Below, one piece after another: positions 5,265 through 6,779 of a stretch of 6,779 bases of DNA. Origin of the DNA: JBIOYL01 sp044870185. GTDB taxonomy: Bacteria; Actinomycetota; CALGFH01. Position numbers and translations under genes: made by a program. The notes beneath the pieces are model-generated. The model saw only the letters and a list, made by a program, of their open reading frames with translations, was not told the origin of the DNA and searched no databases. Position 1 is the first letter of the stretch. The number at the start of each line of letters is the position of its first letter. The stretch covers positions 1 to 6,779 of the forward strand of contig JBIOYL010000468.1 in the NCBI GenBank assembly GCA_044870185.1. Reading direction: 5' to 3'.

Positions 5265-6026
5265 ATGGGCGGGACGCTGGAAGGAAAAGTCGCGCTGGTC
5301 ACCGGAGCCGGATCCGGCATCGGTGGCGTCGCCGCACTGGCGTTCGCGCGGGAAGGTGCGAACGTCGTCGTGTCCGACGTCGCGGCCGAGGGCGGCAAGG
5401 AGACCGTGCGGCTGATCGAGGAGGCCGGCGGGAAGGGCTTCTTCATCCAGGGAGACGTCTCGATCTCGGCGGAGGTGCAGACCATCGTCCAGACGGCCGT
5501 CGGGCAGTACGGCCGGCTCGACTGCGCCTTCAACAACGCCGGCATCGAGGGTGTCCAGGCACCGACGGCCGAGTGCACCGAGGAGAACTGGGACCGGGTG
5601 CTCACCATCAATCTCAAGGGCGTCTGGCTCTGCATGAAGCATGAGATCCCCCAGATGCTCAGGCAGGGTGGGGGGGCCATCGTCAACACCGCCTCGGTGG
5701 CCGGCCTGGTCGGCTTCGTCGGCACCCCCGCCTACAACGCGTCGAAGGGCGGCATCATTCAGCTGACCAAGACGGCCGCCCTTGAGTACGGGAAGGACGG
5801 CATCCGGGTGAACGCCGTGTGTCCAGGGGTCATCCGGACCCCGATGGTCGAGCGGTTCATCGGCGGATCCGCCGAGGCCGAAGCCCAGTTCGTCGGGATG
5901 GAGCCGATCGGGCGGCTGGGCCTTCCGGAGGAGGTCGCCGAGGCCGTCGTCTGGCTGTGCTCGGACGCCGCGTCGTTCGTGACCGGGCATGCCATGGTGG
6001 TGGACGGAGGCCTGACTGCCCAGTGA
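5265..6026 (+). CDS. Classical SDR-family oxidoreductase (3-oxoacyl-ACP reductase / glucose dehydrogenase-like)
   Basis: A 253-residue cytoplasmic NAD(P)(H)-dependent dehydrogenase/reductase, typical length for a classical SDR. The ATG at 5265 is preferred over an in-frame upstream start at 5226 because GAAGGAGG (5251-5258) lies 6 bases before it and the Rossmann strand begins right after (LEGKVALVTG). Motifs: TGAGSGIG (13-20) binds the cofactor; Asp38 after strand 2 favours NAD(H) over NADP(H); Asp64-Val65 contacts the adenine; NNAG is at 90-93; the catalytic tetrad Asn116, Ser144, Tyr157 and Lys161 is complete; CPGVIRTPM follows, and the C-terminus has the usual VTGHAMVVDGG. The family covers alcohol, steroid, sugar and acyl substrates and the sequence alone does not choose one. 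It stands alone between a divergent antiporter and a toxin-antitoxin module that starts 33 bp later with its own promoter. Confidence 0.95.
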   Translation: MGGTLEGKVALVTGAGSGIGGVAALAFAREGANVVVSDVAAEGGKETVRLIEEAGGKGFFIQGDVSISAEVQTIVQTAVGQYGRLDCAFNNAGIEGVQAPTAECTEENWDRVLTINLKGVWLCMKHEIPQMLRQGGGAIVNTASVAGLVGFVGTPAYNASKGGIIQLTKTAALEYGKDGIRVNAVCPGVIRTPMVERFIGGSAEAEAQFVGMEPIGRLGLPEEVAEAVVWLCSDAASFVTGHAMVVDGGLTAQ

Positions 6027-6037
6027 TCGCCTCGGCC

Positions 6038-6058
6038 CCATATGCCGTACCATATGCC
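6038..6058 (+). promoter_or_regulatory. Toxin-antitoxin promoter region: duplicated CCATATGCC and TACCAT -10 box, probable leaderless start
   Basis: CCATATGCC occurs at 6038-6046 and 6050-6058, a 12-bp period, each copy containing the palindrome CATATG. TACCAT at 6048-6053 fits TANNNT and ends 6 bases before the ATG at 6060, the normal distance to a transcription start, so the message would be leaderless. No Shine-Dalgarno is present before any of the in-frame ATGs. Ribbon-helix-helix antitoxins usually repress their own promoter by binding short repeated dyads, so the CATATG pair is the likely operator. Confidence 0.5.
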
Positions 6059-6059
6059 T

Positions 6060-6305
6060 ATGGCTCGCAGGGAAGTCCTCGTCCAACTCGACGACGAGCT
6101 GGTCGGCCGGCTGGACGCCCTCGCCGCCAAGGCCGGGACCAGCCGATCCGAGCTGCTCCGGCGCGGCGCCGTCGCCGTCCTCGAGGCGGCCGACCTCGCC
6201 GAGGCCGACCAGGCGCTGATCGACGCCTACCACCGACAGCCCCAAGACCCGGCAATCGTCGCCGCTGCTGCCCGCCTGGCCGCGCAGACCGCGCCCAGGT
6301 GGTAG
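6060..6305 (+). CDS. Ribbon-helix-helix antitoxin (CopG/Arc family), partner of a MazF-type toxin
   Basis: An 81-residue protein with a ribbon-helix-helix DNA-binding domain at about residues 4-45: the beta strand REVLVQLDDELV, helix VGRLDALAAKAG, the TSRSELLRR turn and second helix RRGAVAVLEA. The C-terminal half (ADQALIDAYHRQPQDP onward) is acidic to neutral and would wrap the toxin. In-frame ATGs at 6042 and 6054 are possible starts, but the ATG at 6060 coincides with the transcription start predicted from the TACCAT box, so the shorter form is preferred. The product should neutralise the toxin and autorepress. It ends at TAG 6303-6305, overlapping the toxin GTG by 7 bases (GTGGTAG), the usual translational coupling. 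It looks intact although its toxin gene is broken. Confidence 0.85.
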   Translation: MARREVLVQLDDELVGRLDALAAKAGTSRSELLRRGAVAVLEAADLAEADQALIDAYHRQPQDPAIVAAAARLAAQTAPRW

Positions 6306-6676
6306 CCCGCGGCGAGATCTACTGGGCCGACCTGGGGCCGCCGGCGGGTCGGCGGCCGGTCTGCATCCTGACCCGCGATGCGGCCATCACGGTGCTGGCC
6401 ACGGTCACCTGCGCACCCATCACCCGCACCATCCGCGGGATCCGCTCCGAGGTCGAGGTCGGAGCTGCACAGGGGCTTCCGGCGCCAAGCGCCATGAGGA
6501 TACGCCGAGGGGACTGCCGCCTTCAGGCGACAGGGGAATCGGCGTTCCGCCTCCTTCCACTATCCACAATCGCGTCGATCGGCCACCCACGGTCACACCT
6601 GGCTGCGATGATCCGGGCATGCGACGCGCCTTCAAGTTCCCCCTGCGCCCCACCAGCAAGCAAACCGGGGCGCTGA
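6299..6676 (+). pseudogene. mazF: MazF/PemK-type endoribonuclease toxin, C-terminus replaced (probably by an IS insertion)
   Basis: MazF-family toxins cut mRNA at short sequences and arrest growth unless bound by the antitoxin. From the GTG at 6299, residues 1-65 are MazF-like: RGEIYWADLG (4-13), AGRRPVCILTR (16-26) with the conserved Arg19, TVTCAPITRTIRG (35-47) with the conserved Thr region, SEVEVG and GLPAPS (59-64). After codon 65 (6493) the expected VxNxDNL segment and C-terminal helix are absent. The frame instead continues for about 60 unrelated residues to TGA 6674-6676, reading through a palindrome and overlapping the tnpB start by 58 bases. Other frames do not resume the MazF match, so this is not a simple frameshift. 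An intact toxin is about 110-118 residues. The chimeric 125-residue product keeps the basic active-site residues but lacks a third of the fold, so it is probably inactive. Confidence 0.75.
6502..6545 (+). repeat. 44-nt imperfect palindrome, candidate IS end hairpin
   Basis: All pairings share one centre (between 6523 and 6524). The outer stem is ACGCCGA (6502-6508) with TCGGCGT (6539-6545), 7 of 7. A 5x5 all-purine internal loop follows, GGGGA (6509-6513) facing GGGAA (6534-6538). The inner stem is CTGCCGCC (6514-6521) with GGCGACAG (6526-6533), 7 of 8, closed by a TTCA loop. It lies between the end of the MazF match and tnpB. An IS end recognised by a transposase is the likeliest reading; a structured RNA is possible. 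Confidence 0.6.
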
Positions 6677-6779
6677 CCGCCATGCTGGACGACCACCGGC
6701 AGCTGGACAACGGCGCCCTCGAGCACCGCCGCACCGCCTGGCGCATGCGCAATGGCACCGTTCGCTACCCCGACCAGTC
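6619..6779 (+). CDS. tnpB: TnpB family RNA-guided nuclease of an insertion sequence, N-terminus only (runs off window)
   Basis: From the ATG at 6619 an open frame of 53 codons runs to the window end with no stop. MRRAFKFPLRPTSKQTG and ALTAMLDDHRQLDNGALEHR match the N-terminal region of IS200/IS605/IS607 TnpB proteins, where KFRLxPT.xQ and L(Y)NxALxxR are typical. TnpB is an RNA-guided DNA nuclease (ancestor of Cas12) that helps retain the element; its guide RNA normally comes from the element's right end. The RuvC and zinc-ribbon motifs would lie downstream and cannot be checked. Two unusual residues, Pro in KFPLRP and Asp for Tyr in LDN, may mean divergence or decay. No Shine-Dalgarno is seen before the ATG; a leaderless start is possible. 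Confidence 0.8.
   Translation, partial: MRRAFKFPLRPTSKQTGALTAMLDDHRQLDNGALEHRRTAWRMRNGTVRYPDQ

Larger units (their letters stand above)
6494..6779 (+). mobile_element. Left part of a TnpB-carrying insertion sequence (IS200/IS605 or IS607 type), continuing past the window
   Basis: MazF similarity stops at about 6493. Eight bases later a 44-nt imperfect palindrome begins, and a TnpB N-terminus starts at 6619. This order (host gene, end hairpin, tnpB) is that of an IS left end. The exact boundary is not proven: no target duplication is expected for IS200/IS605 elements and the right end is outside the window. No tnpA frame lies between the boundary and tnpB, so this end looks like a tnpB-only element unless tnpA lies downstream. 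Confidence 0.5.

Noticed and set aside
4666..5415. Plus-strand 249-codon open frame through the divergent intergenic region
   Set aside because: Arg/Gly/Pro-rich, no motif, and overlaps the start of the dehydrogenase in another frame.
4896..6245. Minus-strand 449-codon open frame opposite the dehydrogenase and antitoxin
   Set aside because: Covers two genes with complete motifs and has no recognisable domain; antisense shadow.
6491..6620. A simple frameshift explaining the loss of toxin similarity
   Set aside because: I read all three plus frames after 6490; none resumes the expected VxNxDNL...L segment, so replacement by foreign sequence fits better.
1..6779. CRISPR array, tRNA or rRNA
   Set aside because: No regularly spaced repeats, no cloverleaf with a TTCRA arm, and no rRNA-like conserved segments were seen on either strand.

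Overview
The window is high-GC DNA (by eye above 70% G+C, with strongly G/C-ending codons). TANNNT -10 boxes, a candidate leaderless toxin-antitoxin promoter and the protein families seen all point to an actinobacterium-like genome. I cannot name a genus.

Layout. (1) Bases 1-952 hold the 3' part of a 2-oxoacid dehydrogenase E2 acyltransferase gene; its lipoyl domain lies upstream of the window. (2) 1021-2190 encodes a membrane-anchored or secreted M15-type (VanY-like) peptidase-fold protein that has two of the three expected zinc ligands, with Arg where the third His should be. (3) 2301-3566 encodes a stand-alone FIST sensor-domain protein; its Shine-Dalgarno is one arm of a perfect 8-bp inverted repeat. 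(4) 3533-4870, minus strand, encodes a Na+/Ca2+-exchanger-family membrane protein, converging on and overlapping the FIST gene by 34 bp. (5) 4871-5264 is a 394-bp divergent intergenic region with tandem repeats and palindromes. (6) 5265-6026 encodes a classical short-chain dehydrogenase/reductase with a complete catalytic tetrad. (7) 6060-6305 encodes an intact ribbon-helix-helix antitoxin, overlapping by 7 bp a MazF-type toxin gene (from 6299) whose MazF-like sequence stops after about 65 codons. (8) From about 6494 to the end, non-MazF sequence contains a 44-nt imperfect palindrome (6502-6545) and then the N-terminus of a TnpB protein (6619 onward). This is best read as an IS200/IS605- or IS607-type insertion that removed the C-terminal part of the toxin.

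The genes before 6026 look like ordinary chromosomal genes with individual promoters rather than one pathway. The accessory part is the right-hand 750 bp, where a mobile element appears to have broken a toxin-antitoxin module while leaving the antitoxin intact. I see no clearly new multi-gene system. The points most worth checking are the toxin/IS junction and its palindrome, the M15 ligand substitution, and the FIST translation-control hairpin.
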